NCBI GenBank assembly: GCA_036393295.1
Contig: DASWHF010000006.1
Location: 1-50,212, forward strand
Reading direction: 5' to 3'
Origin: DASWHF01 sp036393295
GTDB taxonomy: Bacteria; Pseudomonadota; Gammaproteobacteria; Acidiferrobacterales; UBA6901
DNA length: 50,212 bases
Shown here: positions 17,949-26,678 of the stretch, one piece after another
Numbering within the stretch: the first letter of the stretch is position 1
Layout: the number at the start of each line of letters is the position of its first letter
The notes under the pieces: model-generated
Told to the model about the DNA's origin: nothing
What the model saw: the letters and a program-made list of their open reading frames with translations, nothing else
Databases searched by the model: none
Translations under genes and position numbers: made by a program

Positions 17949-20459
17949 ATGAAGAAACCCGGTATACATAATAGTAATACCAGTTCGTCCACCGTGCCGG
18001 CCGCGCACGCACGACGACCGCGGCCGTCGCACGTCGCCGAGACGCCGCTCGATCTGATGCGGGTGCTCGCCAACTCGCCCGATCCGATCTGGACCTACGC
18101 CCTCGACACCCAGGACCTGCGCGTCAACCGCGAAACCGCCGGCTACACGCCGGCGGAATGGGAGGCCGGCGGCATCGCGCTGCGCAAGCGGGTATTCACC
18201 CCGGATTCCTGGCAGCGCGCCAAGACCGCGATCAAATCGGTGCGCGACGGCGGCGACCCGGTGCGCAACGTCGAGCTGGCCCTGCACCGCAAGGACGGCG
18301 CCGGCTTGAGCCACTACCTGACGAACTACAGCCCGATCCACGACGCCGACGGCCGGATCGTCGGCGTGCTGATGAACGCCCGCGACATCACCGACTACGT
18401 GCGCGCCCGCACCGCCCTGCAGGAGAGCGAGCAGCGGCTGCGGGTGCTGATCGAGAACTCGCCGGACATGATCTGGGCGTGCTTCTTCGACGGCCGCGCC
18501 AACTTCGCCAGCCGCGAATGCTGCGGCTACTCGGTGCGCGAATGGGTCGAGGGCGGGCTGGAGCTCTATCGCGGCCTCAATACCAGCGAGTCCCTGCGGC
18601 GTCTCGACAAGGCCCTCGAGTACGTGCGCCTCTCCGGCGAACGCGTGATCAATCTTCGGCTGGAGCTCGCGCAGCGCGACGGCGGTCCGGCACGCAGTTT
18701 CCTGGTCAATATCGCGCCGATCCAGGATGCGCACGGCGCCGTCGTCGGCATGCAGGGCATCATGCACGACGTCTCCGAGCTGACCCACGCGCAGCTGGCG
18801 CTCGCCGAGAGCGAGTCGCGCTTTTTCGACATCATCGAGACCGCCCACGACCTGGTGTGGAGCGTGGACCGCGACGGCCGCTGGACCTACATCAACCAGG
18901 CCGCGCGCCAGATCTACGGCCGTTCCCCCGACGACTTGGTCGGGCGCAGTTTTTTCGAACTGATCCACGCGGACTACGTCGAGCACGACCTGGACACGTT
19001 CCGCAACGTGCTCGAGGGCAAGGAGATCGTGCAGTACGAGACCGTGCACCTGCACAGCGACGGCGACATCCGCTATCTGAGCTTTAACATCAAGCCCAAG
19101 ACCGATCCGGACTGGAGCATTGTCGGCGCCATGGGCACGGCGCGCGACATCACCGAGCAGAAACTCTACCAGCACCGGCTCGAGCATCTCGCCGAGCACG
19201 ACGTGCTGACCGGGCTGCACAACCGCCACTATTTCGAAAACGAGCTGGAGCGCGCCGTGGCGCTGGCGAGCCGCAACAGCGCCAGTTTCGGCCTGTTGTA
19301 CATCGATCTCGACAATTTCAAGTACGTCAACGACACCCTCGGCCACGCCGCCGGCGACCAGCTGCTGCTGGAGCTCGCCCAGCTGCTGCAAGGGCGGCTG
19401 CGCCAGGGCGACGTGCTGGCGCGCTTCGGCGGCGACGAATTCACGGTGCTGCTGCATGACGTCGACGGCCCGGTCCTGAGGCAGGTGGCGCAGTCCTACC
19501 ACGAGCTGTTCAAGGCCTATACCTTTTTCCAGGGCGAGAAGGTGTTCGACATCCGCGTCAGCATCGGCGCCGCCCTGATCGACGGCCAGGTGTCGAGCGC
19601 CAGCGAGGTGCTGGCCCAGGCCGACCTGGCCTGCGGCCTGGCGAAGTCGCGCGGCCGCAACCAGGCGCACGTCTTCAATCCGGCCGACACCGCCATGGCC
19701 GAGATGGCCTCGGAGGTCAGCTGGTCGCGCAAGATCAACGAGGCGCTCGAGCACGACGGCTTCGTGCTGTACTTCCAGCCGATCGTGCGGATCCGCGACA
19801 ACGTGATCGACCAGTACGAGGTGTTGCTGCGCATGCGCGGTGAGAACGGCGAGATGATCGCGCCGGGTGCCTTCCTGTCGGCCGCCGAGCGTTTCGGCCT
19901 GGTGCACGCCATCGACCGCTGGGTGGTGGAGCACGCGATCATGCGGCTCGCGGCGTTGCATCGCGACGGCCGCCAGCTGAGCTTCGCCATCAATCTCTCC
20001 GGGCGCGCCTTCGAGGACCCCGAGCTGCTGCCGGCCATCCGCCAGGCGCTCGCCGGCAGCGCGCTCGATGGAGCGAGCCTCACCTTCGAGATCACCGAGA
20101 CCGCGGCGATCTCGCACATCGCCAATGCCAAGGAGTTCATCGAGGAGCTGCGCGCGCTCGGCTGCCGCTTCGCCCTCGACGACTTCGGTTCGGGCTTCAG
20201 CTCCTACGGCTACCTCAAGTTCCTGCCGGCCGACTACCTCAAGATCGACGGCGGCTTCGTGCAGGAGCTCGCGCACGACCCGGTCGATCAGGCGATCGTC
20301 CAGTCCATGAACCAGGTCGCGCACGCGCTCGGCAAGTGGACCATCGCCGAGTCGGTCGAGAACGAGCACAGCCTGAGGTTGTTGCGCGCCTACGGCGTCG
20401 ACTATGCGCAGGGCTATCACCTCGGTCGCCCGTCGGCCGAACTGCCGCCGGACGCCTGA
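17949..20459 (+). CDS. PAS-PAS-PAS-GGDEF-EAL cyclic-di-GMP signalling protein
   Basis: 836-aa soluble protein with no TM or signal. Three PAS domains (roughly 35-150, 160-285, 290-410) end in the linker TARDITEQKLYQHRLEHLAEHD. The GGDEF domain has an intact active site FGGDEF and an inhibitory I-site RQGD five residues before it, so it can make c-di-GMP with feedback control. The EAL domain has EVLLR in place of EALLR, plus NLSGRAF, EITE, DDFGSGFSSYGYLK, KIDGGFV and ESVEN, the residues expected for phosphodiesterase activity. It may be bifunctional. The start at 17949 has GAGG 4 nt upstream. Its stop overlaps the start of the response regulator gene (TGATG). Confidence 0.94.
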   Translation: MKKPGIHNSNTSSSTVPAAHARRPRPSHVAETPLDLMRVLANSPDPIWTYALDTQDLRVNRETAGYTPAEWEAGGIALRKRVFTPDSWQRAKTAIKSVRDGGDPVRNVELALHRKDGAGLSHYLTNYSPIHDADGRIVGVLMNARDITDYVRARTALQESEQRLRVLIENSPDMIWACFFDGRANFASRECCGYSVREWVEGGLELYRGLNTSESLRRLDKALEYVRLSGERVINLRLELAQRDGGPARSFLVNIAPIQDAHGAVVGMQGIMHDVSELTHAQLALAESESRFFDIIETAHDLVWSVDRDGRWTYINQAARQIYGRSPDDLVGRSFFELIHADYVEHDLDTFRNVLEGKEIVQYETVHLHSDGDIRYLSFNIKPKTDPDWSIVGAMGTARDITEQKLYQHRLEHLAEHDVLTGLHNRHYFENELERAVALASRNSASFGLLYIDLDNFKYVNDTLGHAAGDQLLLELAQLLQGRLRQGDVLARFGGDEFTVLLHDVDGPVLRQVAQSYHELFKAYTFFQGEKVFDIRVSIGAALIDGQVSSASEVLAQADLACGLAKSRGRNQAHVFNPADTAMAEMASEVSWSRKINEALEHDGFVLYFQPIVRIRDNVIDQYEVLLRMRGENGEMIAPGAFLSAAERFGLVHAIDRWVVEHAIMRLAALHRDGRQLSFAINLSGRAFEDPELLPAIRQALAGSALDGASLTFEITETAAISHIANAKEFIEELRALGCRFALDDFGSGFSSYGYLKFLPADYLKIDGGFVQELAHDPVDQAIVQSMNQVAHALGKWTIAESVENEHSLRLLRAYGVDYAQGYHLGRPSAELPPDA

Positions 20460-20938
20460 TGGGGCGCATAGCGATGACGCCACCCGCACCCGCCGCCACC
20501 GGCGCCCCGCTGCGCATCCTGCTGGTGGAGGACAACGACGCCCACACCAAGCTCATCCTGCGCGCCTTCCGCGAGGACCGGTTGGCGAACCCGATCGACT
20601 GCGTCCAGGACGGCGAGCAGGCCCTGGACTTCCTGTTCCGGCGCGGCCCCTATGCCGACCCCGCCAGCAGCCCGCGGCCCGATCTGATCCTGCTGGATCT
20701 CAAGCTGCCGAAGGTCGACGGGATCGAGGTGCTCAAACAGGTGAAGGCGGACCCCGTCCTGCGGGTGATCCCGGTGGTGGTCCTCACCAGCTCGAACGCC
20801 GACAACGATCTGCGCGAGTGTTACGCGAATTTCGCCAACAGTTTTCTCAGCAAACCGGTCGACTTCGAGAAGTTTCACAAGATGGTCCAGGAACTGGATC
20901 TGTATTGGACCGTGTGGAACCGGCCGCCCAGGGCCTGA
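20459..20938 (+). CDS. Single-domain response regulator (Rcp1-like), copy 1
   Basis: 159-aa CheY-like receiver without an output domain. The acidic pocket E24/D25, phospho-acceptor D80 in LLDLKLPKVDG, T110 and K132 in SKPVDF are present. The type, with ILLVEDNDAHTKLILRAF, is that of Rcp1 regulators that pair with bacteriophytochrome-like or hybrid kinases. The ATG at 20459 overlaps the GGDEF-EAL stop; an in-frame ATG at 20474 is an alternative. By my count it shares about 80% of residues with the regulator at 22989, same length and numbering, so the two are recent duplicates. Confidence 0.93.
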   Translation: MGRIAMTPPAPAATGAPLRILLVEDNDAHTKLILRAFREDRLANPIDCVQDGEQALDFLFRRGPYADPASSPRPDLILLDLKLPKVDGIEVLKQVKADPVLRVIPVVVLTSSNADNDLRECYANFANSFLSKPVDFEKFHKMVQELDLYWTVWNRPPRA

Positions 20939-20976
20939 TCCCGCGTGGCGCGTACCGTACCCCGCCGGAGAATCGC

Positions 20977-21339
20977 ATGGCCATAGCGGGTCGCGCGTCC
21001 GCGTGTCGCCGGCGCGCCTGTCCGCGTCGGTTCGGGCGGGCACTGATTGCCGGCGTCGCGTGGTTTGCCCTGTTCGCCGGGCCGGTGGGTTGTGCGCCGG
21101 AGCCGGAGCCGGTCCTGCGCATCGGGACCAAATACCATGAGCGCATCTTCGGCCTGTTCGAGCGCGCCGATACCCGCGCCGACGGCACCGGCGTCGGCCT
21201 GGCGATCGCGCGCCGCGTGGTCGAGATCCACGGCGGGCGCCTGTGGGTGGAGTCCGAGCCGGGGCGGGGGAGCCGCTTCTGGTTGAGCCTGCCGGCGACC
21301 GACATCGTCGACCGCGGCGCACGGAGTGGACCGGCGTGA
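20977..21339 (+). pseudogene. Internally deleted histidine kinase remnant
   Basis: A 120-codon open frame. The N-terminus looks like an export signal with GPVGC and the first strand of a periplasmic substrate-binding domain (VLRIGTKY). It then jumps to the end of a HATPase domain: HERIFGLFERADTRADGTGV, GLAIARR and the tail WVESEPGRGSRFW. The missing part would be about 400 residues, including sensor, membrane, H-box, N-box and G1 region. The tail closely matches the end of the complete kinase that follows (22.7-22.9 kb). The frame is still open, so a small exported chimera might be made, but kinase activity is impossible. It overlaps the next gene by 4 nt. Confidence 0.8.
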
Positions 21340-22919
21340 CGGCGCGCCTCCGCGTCTGGGTCGGCGGGCTCGCGGCGCTCGCGGCGCTGGCGGCCGCCGG
21401 CGCGGCGCATGCCGCGGCGCGGACGACATTGACCGCCGCGATCCCGCGCGATGCCCCGCCGAATTATCTGCTCGACGACAACGGCCGCCCGACCGGCTTC
21501 GCCGTCGAGCTCATGGCGCTGATCGCGCGCCGCGCCGGCGTCGAGCTGCGCTACCGGGTGGAGCCCAACTGGGGGGCCGTGATCGACGCCTTGCGACGCG
21601 GCGACGCCGATATCATCCCCGATCTCGGTGTCACGCCCGAGCGCCTGCGCGAATTCGCGTTCAGCGATCCGGTCGAGACCTTTCGCAGCTCCGTGTTCGT
21701 GCGCCGCGACACCCACGACGTCTCCGGCATCGACGACCTGCGCGGGCGCAAGGTGGCGGTGATGCGCGCCAACGCCGCCGAGGCGCTGCTCAAGGCGCGC
21801 GGCGATGTGCGGGTCGTGACATTTCAGGATTTCCCCGACGCCTTGTTCGCGCTGCTCAGCGGCAACGTCGATGCACTGGTCTATCCCGAGCCCTGGACCT
21901 GGCAGCGGGCGCGCGCCGCGCGCGTCGGTGACCGGATCAAGGTGGTCGGCGGGCCGCTGATCGAGATCAAGCGCGCGCTGGCGGTGCGCGCCGACGACAC
22001 CGAGCTGCTGGCACGCCTGGCGCCGGCGGTCGCGGCGGTGCTCGCCAGCGACGAGTACCGGGCGCTGTACGTGAAGTGGATCGGCACGCCCGAGCCGTTC
22101 TGGACCGCGCAGCGGGTCGCCGCCGTCTCGGCGCTGATATTGCTCGCCGCGATCGTCGGCATGGGGGTGTGGCGCTATCGCACGCTCGCCCGCGTCAACC
22201 GCACCCTCACCGCCGTGCTCGCCGACCTCGAGCGCCGCACCGCGGAGATGGAGGGTTTCGTCTACACCATCTCCCACGACCTCAAGGCGCCGCTCATCAC
22301 CGTCGGCGGTTTCGCACGGCTGGTCGAAAAGGACGTCGAGTGCGGCGATATCGAGCAGGCGCGCGATTCCCTGGCCGAGATCCGCAAGGCGGCGCACGGC
22401 ATGGAGCAGATGATCGAGGACCTGCTGACGCTGGCGCGCACCGGTCGCATCGTCGGCGAGGCCGAGGAGGTCGATGTCGGCGCACTGGTTGCCGAGCTGC
22501 GCTCGCGCTGCGCGCACCACATCGAGCAGGAGGGTGCGACCGTGCGCCTGGTCGGGACGCCGCCGCGGCTGCGCGTCGATCCGGCCCGCTTCGGGCAGGT
22601 GCTGCAGAATCTGGTCGAGAACGCCCTCAAGTACCGGCGCCCCGACGTCGCGCCGCAGGTGGAGATCGGCGCCGAGCGTCGCGACGGCGAGCTGCGGTTG
22701 TACGTGCGCGACAACGGCCGCGGCATCCCGCCGGCCTACCGGGAGCGCATCTTCGAGCTGTTCCAGCGTCTCGACCATGAGGCCAACGGCACCGGCGTGG
22801 GACTGACCATCGCGCGGCGCATCGTCGAGGTGCATGGCGGCCGGTTGTGGGTCGAGTCGGAGCCGGGGCGGGGCAGCACGTTCTGGATTGCCTTGCCAGG
22901 CTCGGCGGTTGTGGCCTAG
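21336..22919 (+). CDS. Sensor histidine kinase with periplasmic substrate-binding (SBP_bac_3) domain
   Basis: 527 aa from the GTG at 21336, which overlaps the preceding stop (GTGA) and has GGAG 9 nt upstream. A signal peptide ends near AHA (about 26). A solute-binding-protein-like sensor spans about 28-245, with NYLLDDNGRPTGFAVELMAL and DALRRGDADIIPDL. A TM helix (SALILLAAIVGMGVW) and short coiled linker follow. HisKA has His314 in YTISHDLKAPL. HATPase has QNLVENALKY (N), RDNGRGIPP (G1) and GTGVGLTIARR (G2). It probably phosphorylates the regulators at 22989 and perhaps 20459. The ligand is unknown. Confidence 0.93.
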   Translation: MTARLRVWVGGLAALAALAAAGAAHAAARTTLTAAIPRDAPPNYLLDDNGRPTGFAVELMALIARRAGVELRYRVEPNWGAVIDALRRGDADIIPDLGVTPERLREFAFSDPVETFRSSVFVRRDTHDVSGIDDLRGRKVAVMRANAAEALLKARGDVRVVTFQDFPDALFALLSGNVDALVYPEPWTWQRARAARVGDRIKVVGGPLIEIKRALAVRADDTELLARLAPAVAAVLASDEYRALYVKWIGTPEPFWTAQRVAAVSALILLAAIVGMGVWRYRTLARVNRTLTAVLADLERRTAEMEGFVYTISHDLKAPLITVGGFARLVEKDVECGDIEQARDSLAEIRKAAHGMEQMIEDLLTLARTGRIVGEAEEVDVGALVAELRSRCAHHIEQEGATVRLVGTPPRLRVDPARFGQVLQNLVENALKYRRPDVAPQVEIGAERRDGELRLYVRDNGRGIPPAYRERIFELFQRLDHEANGTGVGLTIARRIVEVHGGRLWVESEPGRGSTFWIALPGSAVVA

Positions 22920-22988
22920 ATTACGGTATAGGATCAGGGTGCCGGGACGCAGGGCCTGCCGGGCCTGTTCAACGACGCACGCAGGAGC

Positions 22989-23468
22989 ATGGACATGAGC
23001 AGCTCCACCGCACGACCTTCCGCCGACGACCGCCACCCGCTGCGCATCCTGCTGGTCGAGGACAACGACGCCCACACCAAGCTCATCCTGCGCGCCTTCC
23101 GCGAGGACCGCCTGGCCAATCCGGTGCACTGCGTGCGCGACGGCGAGGAGGCCCTGGATTACCTCTACCGGCGCGGCGCATTCAGCGATCCTGCGAGCAG
23201 CCCGCGCCCCGACCTGGTGCTGCTCGATCTCAAGCTGCTCAAGATCGACGGCACCGAGGTGCTCAAGACCATCAAGCAGGACCCCGGCCTGCGCGCGATC
23301 CCGGTGGTGATCCTGACCAGCTCGGCGGCCGACGACGACCTGCGCGGCTGCTACGAGTACCAGGCCAACAGCTATCTGACCAAGCCGGTGGACTTCGAAA
23401 AGTTCCACAAGATGGTGCAGGAGCTGGATATGTATTGGACGGTGTTCAACCGGCCGCCGCCGGCCTGA
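22989..23468 (+). CDS. Single-domain response regulator (Rcp1-like), copy 2
   Basis: 159-aa receiver-only protein with E24/D25, phospho-acceptor D80 (LLDLKLLKIDG), T110 and K132 (TKPVDF). It follows the complete kinase after 69 nt and is its likely partner. Residue numbering and most of the sequence equal copy 1; DNA identity is very high across the first third (around 23040-23110 against 20510-20580). Differences cluster in the alpha4-beta5-alpha5 face (for example CYEYQANSYL against CYANFANSFL), which normally decides the partner, so the copies may have diverged in output. Confidence 0.93.
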   Translation: MDMSSSTARPSADDRHPLRILLVEDNDAHTKLILRAFREDRLANPVHCVRDGEEALDYLYRRGAFSDPASSPRPDLVLLDLKLLKIDGTEVLKTIKQDPGLRAIPVVILTSSAADDDLRGCYEYQANSYLTKPVDFEKFHKMVQELDMYWTVFNRPPPA

Positions 23469-23497
23469 GCCCCGGCTTACGCCCGGCGCCCGGGCGG

Positions 23498-23506
23498 TGC
23501 TATCAT
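23498..23506 (+). promoter_or_regulatory. Extended -10 promoter of mnmG
   Basis: TGCTATCAT, an extended -10 (TGn + TATCAT), lies 30 nt before the mnmG ATG in the 68-nt gap after the response regulator. No clear -35, as is common for extended -10 promoters. Confidence 0.45.
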
Positions 23507-23536
23507 TTCCAGCCATTTCCCCGGCAGCGCGAGCCC

Positions 23537-25411
23537 ATGCGGCATCCGGACCATTTCGATGTCATTGTCATCGGCGGCGGCCACGCCGGTACCGAAGCGG
23601 CTGCGGCCTGCGCGCGCCTCGGTGCGCGCACCCTGCTGTTGACCCAGAACATCGAGACCGTCGGCCAGATGTCCTGCAACCCGGCGATCGGCGGCATCGG
23701 CAAGGGCCATCTGGTCAAGGAGATCGACGCGCTCGGCGGCGTCATGGCGCGGGCGACCGACCGCGGCGGTATCCAGTTCCGCATACTGAATTCGCGCAAG
23801 GGCCCGGCGGTGCGCGCCACCCGCGCCCAGGCCGACCGCGCGTTGTACAAGCGGGCGGTGCGCGCCATCCTCGAGAACCAGCCGAACCTGACTTTGTTCC
23901 AGCAGTCGGTCGATGACCTGATCGTGGAAAACGACCGGGCGGCGGGCGTCGTCACTGCGATGGGCCTTCAGTTCCACGCGCGCGCCGTGGTGCTCACCAC
24001 CGGCACCTTCCTCGGGGGCCGCATCCATATCGGCCTGTCGAACACCCCGGGCGGGCGTGCCGGCGATGCGCCGGCCACTGCGCTCGCCACACGGCTGCGT
24101 GAGCTCATGCCGCGCGTCGGGCGCCTCAAGACCGGCACGCCGCCGCGCCTCGACGGGCGCAGCATCGACCACAACCGGCTCGCCGAGCAGCCCGGCGACA
24201 CGCCGACGCCGGTGTTCTCCTTCCTCGGCCGCGCCGAGGATCATCCGCGCCAGGTGGTCTGCCACATCACCCACACCAACGAACGCACCCACGACATCGT
24301 CCGCGCCGGCCTCGACCGCTCGCCGCTGTACACCGGCGCGATCGAAGGTGTCGGACCGCGTTATTGTCCGTCGGTCGAGGACAAGGTCGTGCGTTTCGCC
24401 GACAAGGCCGCGCACCAGATCTTCGTCGAGCCCGAGGGCCTCGATACCCACGAGGTCTACCCGAACGGCATCTCCACCAGCCTGCCGTTCGACGTGCAGC
24501 TCGATCTGGTGCGGTCGATTCGCGGCTTCGAGAACGCCCACATCACCCGCCCCGGTTACGCCATCGAATACGACTACTTCGATCCGCGCGATCTCAAGCC
24601 GACGCTCGAGACGCGCGCGCTCGCCGGTCTGTACTTCGCCGGCCAGATCAACGGCACCACCGGCTACGAGGAGGCCGCCGCCCAGGGACTGCTGGCCGGC
24701 ATCAACGCCGCGCGCGCCGTGCTCGGGCGCGAGTCGTGGTGGCCGCGCCGCGATCAGGCCTATCTGGGCGTGATGCTCGACGACCTGGTCACGCGCGGCG
24801 TCACCGAGCCCTACCGCATGTTCACCTCGCGCGCTGAGTACCGCCTGCAGTTGCGCGAGGACAATGCCGATTTGCGCCTGACCGCTATCGGCCACGAGCT
24901 CGGCGTGGTGGACGAGGCGCGCTACCGCCGCACCGCGGAGCGGCACGCGGCGATCGAGCGCGAGCGCCAGCGCCTGACGGACGGCTGGCTGCGCGTCGCG
25001 GCGACCGACCCGGTCGACGCCGAGCGCGTCCTGGGCCAGCCGCTGGCGCGCGATACCCGCTTGTTCGATCTGCTGCGCCGGCCGGAGGTGAGTTACGCCG
25101 GGCTCATGACCCTGCCCGGCGCCGGGCCGGGTGTCGCCGACGCGAAGGTGGCCGAGCAGCTCGAGACCGCCGCCAAGTACGCCGGCTACATCGGCCGCCA
25201 GGACGAGGAGATCGCGCGGGCACTGCGCCACGAGCAGACCGGCCTGCCGCCGGATCTGGACTACGCCACGGTGCGGGGATTGTCGGTGGAGGTACAGCAG
25301 AAGCTCAATCGCCACCGGCCTGCCACGCTCGGACAGGCGGCGCGCGTGTCCGGCGTGACGCCGGCGGCGATCTCGCTGTTGTTGGTCCACCTCAAGCGCC
25401 AGCGCGCCTGA
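23537..25411 (+). CDS. mnmG: tRNA uridine-5-carboxymethylaminomethyl synthesis enzyme MnmG
   Basis: FAD-dependent partner of MnmE in wobble-uridine modification; 624 aa, E. coli-like length. The FAD motif GGGHAGTEAA sits near residue 13, then SCNPAIGGIGKGHLVKEIDALGG, RGGIQFRILN and KGPAVRA. The NAD/FAD core has GTFLGG. The C-terminal tRNA-binding part has GLYFAGQINGTTGYEEAAAQG and FTSRAEYRL. The start at 23537 is preferred to upstream in-frame codons because the family begins DVIVIGGGHAG. First gene of the mnmG-rsmG-parAB group, here interrupted by two DUF genes. Confidence 0.97.
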   Translation: MRHPDHFDVIVIGGGHAGTEAAAACARLGARTLLLTQNIETVGQMSCNPAIGGIGKGHLVKEIDALGGVMARATDRGGIQFRILNSRKGPAVRATRAQADRALYKRAVRAILENQPNLTLFQQSVDDLIVENDRAAGVVTAMGLQFHARAVVLTTGTFLGGRIHIGLSNTPGGRAGDAPATALATRLRELMPRVGRLKTGTPPRLDGRSIDHNRLAEQPGDTPTPVFSFLGRAEDHPRQVVCHITHTNERTHDIVRAGLDRSPLYTGAIEGVGPRYCPSVEDKVVRFADKAAHQIFVEPEGLDTHEVYPNGISTSLPFDVQLDLVRSIRGFENAHITRPGYAIEYDYFDPRDLKPTLETRALAGLYFAGQINGTTGYEEAAAQGLLAGINAARAVLGRESWWPRRDQAYLGVMLDDLVTRGVTEPYRMFTSRAEYRLQLREDNADLRLTAIGHELGVVDEARYRRTAERHAAIERERQRLTDGWLRVAATDPVDAERVLGQPLARDTRLFDLLRRPEVSYAGLMTLPGAGPGVADAKVAEQLETAAKYAGYIGRQDEEIARALRHEQTGLPPDLDYATVRGLSVEVQQKLNRHRPATLGQAARVSGVTPAAISLLLVHLKRQRA

Positions 25412-25457
25412 GATGGATCACGACGGCGGCGCGGCAGAGTGCCCGCCGCCGCCGGAC

Positions 25458-26012
25458 TTATTGTTGCGGGGCGGTCGGCATGGCCGGTGCCGGCGCGGCC
25501 GGCGCGGCGGCCGGTGCGGGTTCGGCGCTTTCGGCCGGGGCCGGGTTGACGCTGAACGTATTGGCGCTGAGCGTGCCGCCGTTGGCGTCGATCACCGAGA
25601 CTTTCCACTCGCCCAGCCACGACGGGTCGAGACGCTTGCTCGAGTACACGCGCCAGCGCGGGCCGCCGACGTCGAACTTCACCTCGGCCATGACCTCGCC
25701 GTTGTGCTCCCAGCGGTGAGTCACCGTCTGGCCTTCCAGGCCCTTGAGCTCGGTGAAGAAATAGATGTTCTCGGAGTTGCTCGGCAGCGCCGACAGTTGA
25801 TCGACGGGCTCGCGGTCCTGGATGGCGGTGGTGAACTGGGCGCGCGCGACCTCACCCTCGGTGGCGGCGGCTGGAGCGGCGGCCGGTTCGGCCGGGGCGG
25901 GCTCGGCCATGGCCGGTGCGGCGGCCGGCTCGGTAGGGGCGGCGGCCGGCTGTTCGGCATAGGCCGGGGTCAAGGCCAGCAGGCCGACGAATGTGACAAG
26001 AGATTTAATCAT
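25458..26012 (-). CDS. DUF2914 domain-containing exported protein
   Basis: 184 aa. A Sec signal ends at PAYA (about residue 19). A long Ala/Pro/Glu low-complexity spacer follows (about 20-50). The globular DUF2914 domain has ARAQFTTAIQDREPVDQL, YFFTELKGLEGQTVTHRW, GPRWRVYSSKRLDP and GEWKVSVIDANGGTL. A second Ala/Pro-rich tail ends the protein. The Shine-Dalgarno AGGAGG is perfect, 6 nt before the ATG. It is convergent with mnmG and divergent from the DUF302 gene. Family function is unknown; a periplasmic or envelope role is inferred from the signal. Confidence 0.85.
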   Translation of the reverse strand: MIKSLVTFVGLLALTPAYAEQPAAAPTEPAAAPAMAEPAPAEPAAAPAAATEGEVARAQFTTAIQDREPVDQLSALPSNSENIYFFTELKGLEGQTVTHRWEHNGEVMAEVKFDVGGPRWRVYSSKRLDPSWLGEWKVSVIDANGGTLSANTFSVNPAPAESAEPAPAAAPAAPAPAMPTAPQQ

Positions 26013-26222
26013 AGTGTCCTCCTTGTTTTGGTGCCGGGAATCGTACGGTTTTTCGGGGGAAATGCACGGTATATCCGCGGCAGAAGGTACTGCACCGTTC
26101 CGGGAAAAGACACCGGCGGTGGACGAAGGGTCTAATTTCGCGGGTAAATGGCGGCCACCGGCCGCACCCAAGCCCGGCGCAGGCCGGGTACACTGGTCGA
26201 GGGATGCCTCGGGAGGTATAGC

Positions 26223-26678
26223 ATGCGAGCACTGATGGCGGCGGTATTGCTGGTGGGGGGCTTGATCGTGGCCGATGCGCGGGCGGATTTCAGCATGATG
26301 ATCAGCAAGAGCCCGCACACGGTGGCGGCCACGCTCGATCGCTTCGAGGCGGCGTTGAAAGAGCAGGGCGTCGCCGTCACGGCGCGCGTCGACCACGCCG
26401 CCGCCGCCACGGCGGCCGGCATGAAGCTGCGCCCGACCCAGCTGTTGATTTTCGGCAACCCCAAGCTCGGCACGCCGCTTATGCAGAGCGATCAGCGCAT
26501 CGCCATGGACCTGCCGCTCAAGGCCCTGGCCTGGGAGGACGACACCGGCCAGGTCTGGCTCGCGGTGTCGCGGCCGAGCGCGCTGGCGGCGCGCCACGGG
26601 ATCAGCAACCGCGCCGAGATCGTCGACAAAATGACCGAGGTGCTGAATGCGCTCGCCAGCCGGGCCACCCGCCCCTGA
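26223..26678 (+). CDS. DUF302 domain-containing exported protein
   Basis: 151 aa with a signal peptide ending near ADARA (about 22). The DUF302 core includes SPHTVAATLDRFEAALKEQGVAV, LRPTQLLIFGNPKLGTPLMQ, IAMDLPLKALAWEDDTGQVW and SRPSALAARHGI. GGGAGG lies 6 nt before the ATG. Proteins of this family are small alpha/beta folds of unclear function, often periplasmic in sulfur- or metal-metabolising bacteria. The gene overlaps the rsmG start by 32 nt. A CCCGGC/GCCGGG hairpin lies in its leader near 26173-26188. Confidence 0.85.
   Translation: MRALMAAVLLVGGLIVADARADFSMMISKSPHTVAATLDRFEAALKEQGVAVTARVDHAAAATAAGMKLRPTQLLIFGNPKLGTPLMQSDQRIAMDLPLKALAWEDDTGQVWLAVSRPSALAARHGISNRAEIVDKMTEVLNALASRATRP

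Noticed and set aside
17745..20489. 914-codon minus-strand open frame opposite the GGDEF-EAL gene
   Set aside because: Composition is that of an antisense shadow in GC-rich DNA. The plus-strand frame has complete PAS, GGDEF and EAL motifs, and the minus frame shows no domain.
20847..23516. 889-codon minus-strand open frame across the kinase/regulator cluster
   Set aside because: Shadow of plus-strand kinase and regulator genes; no motif found.
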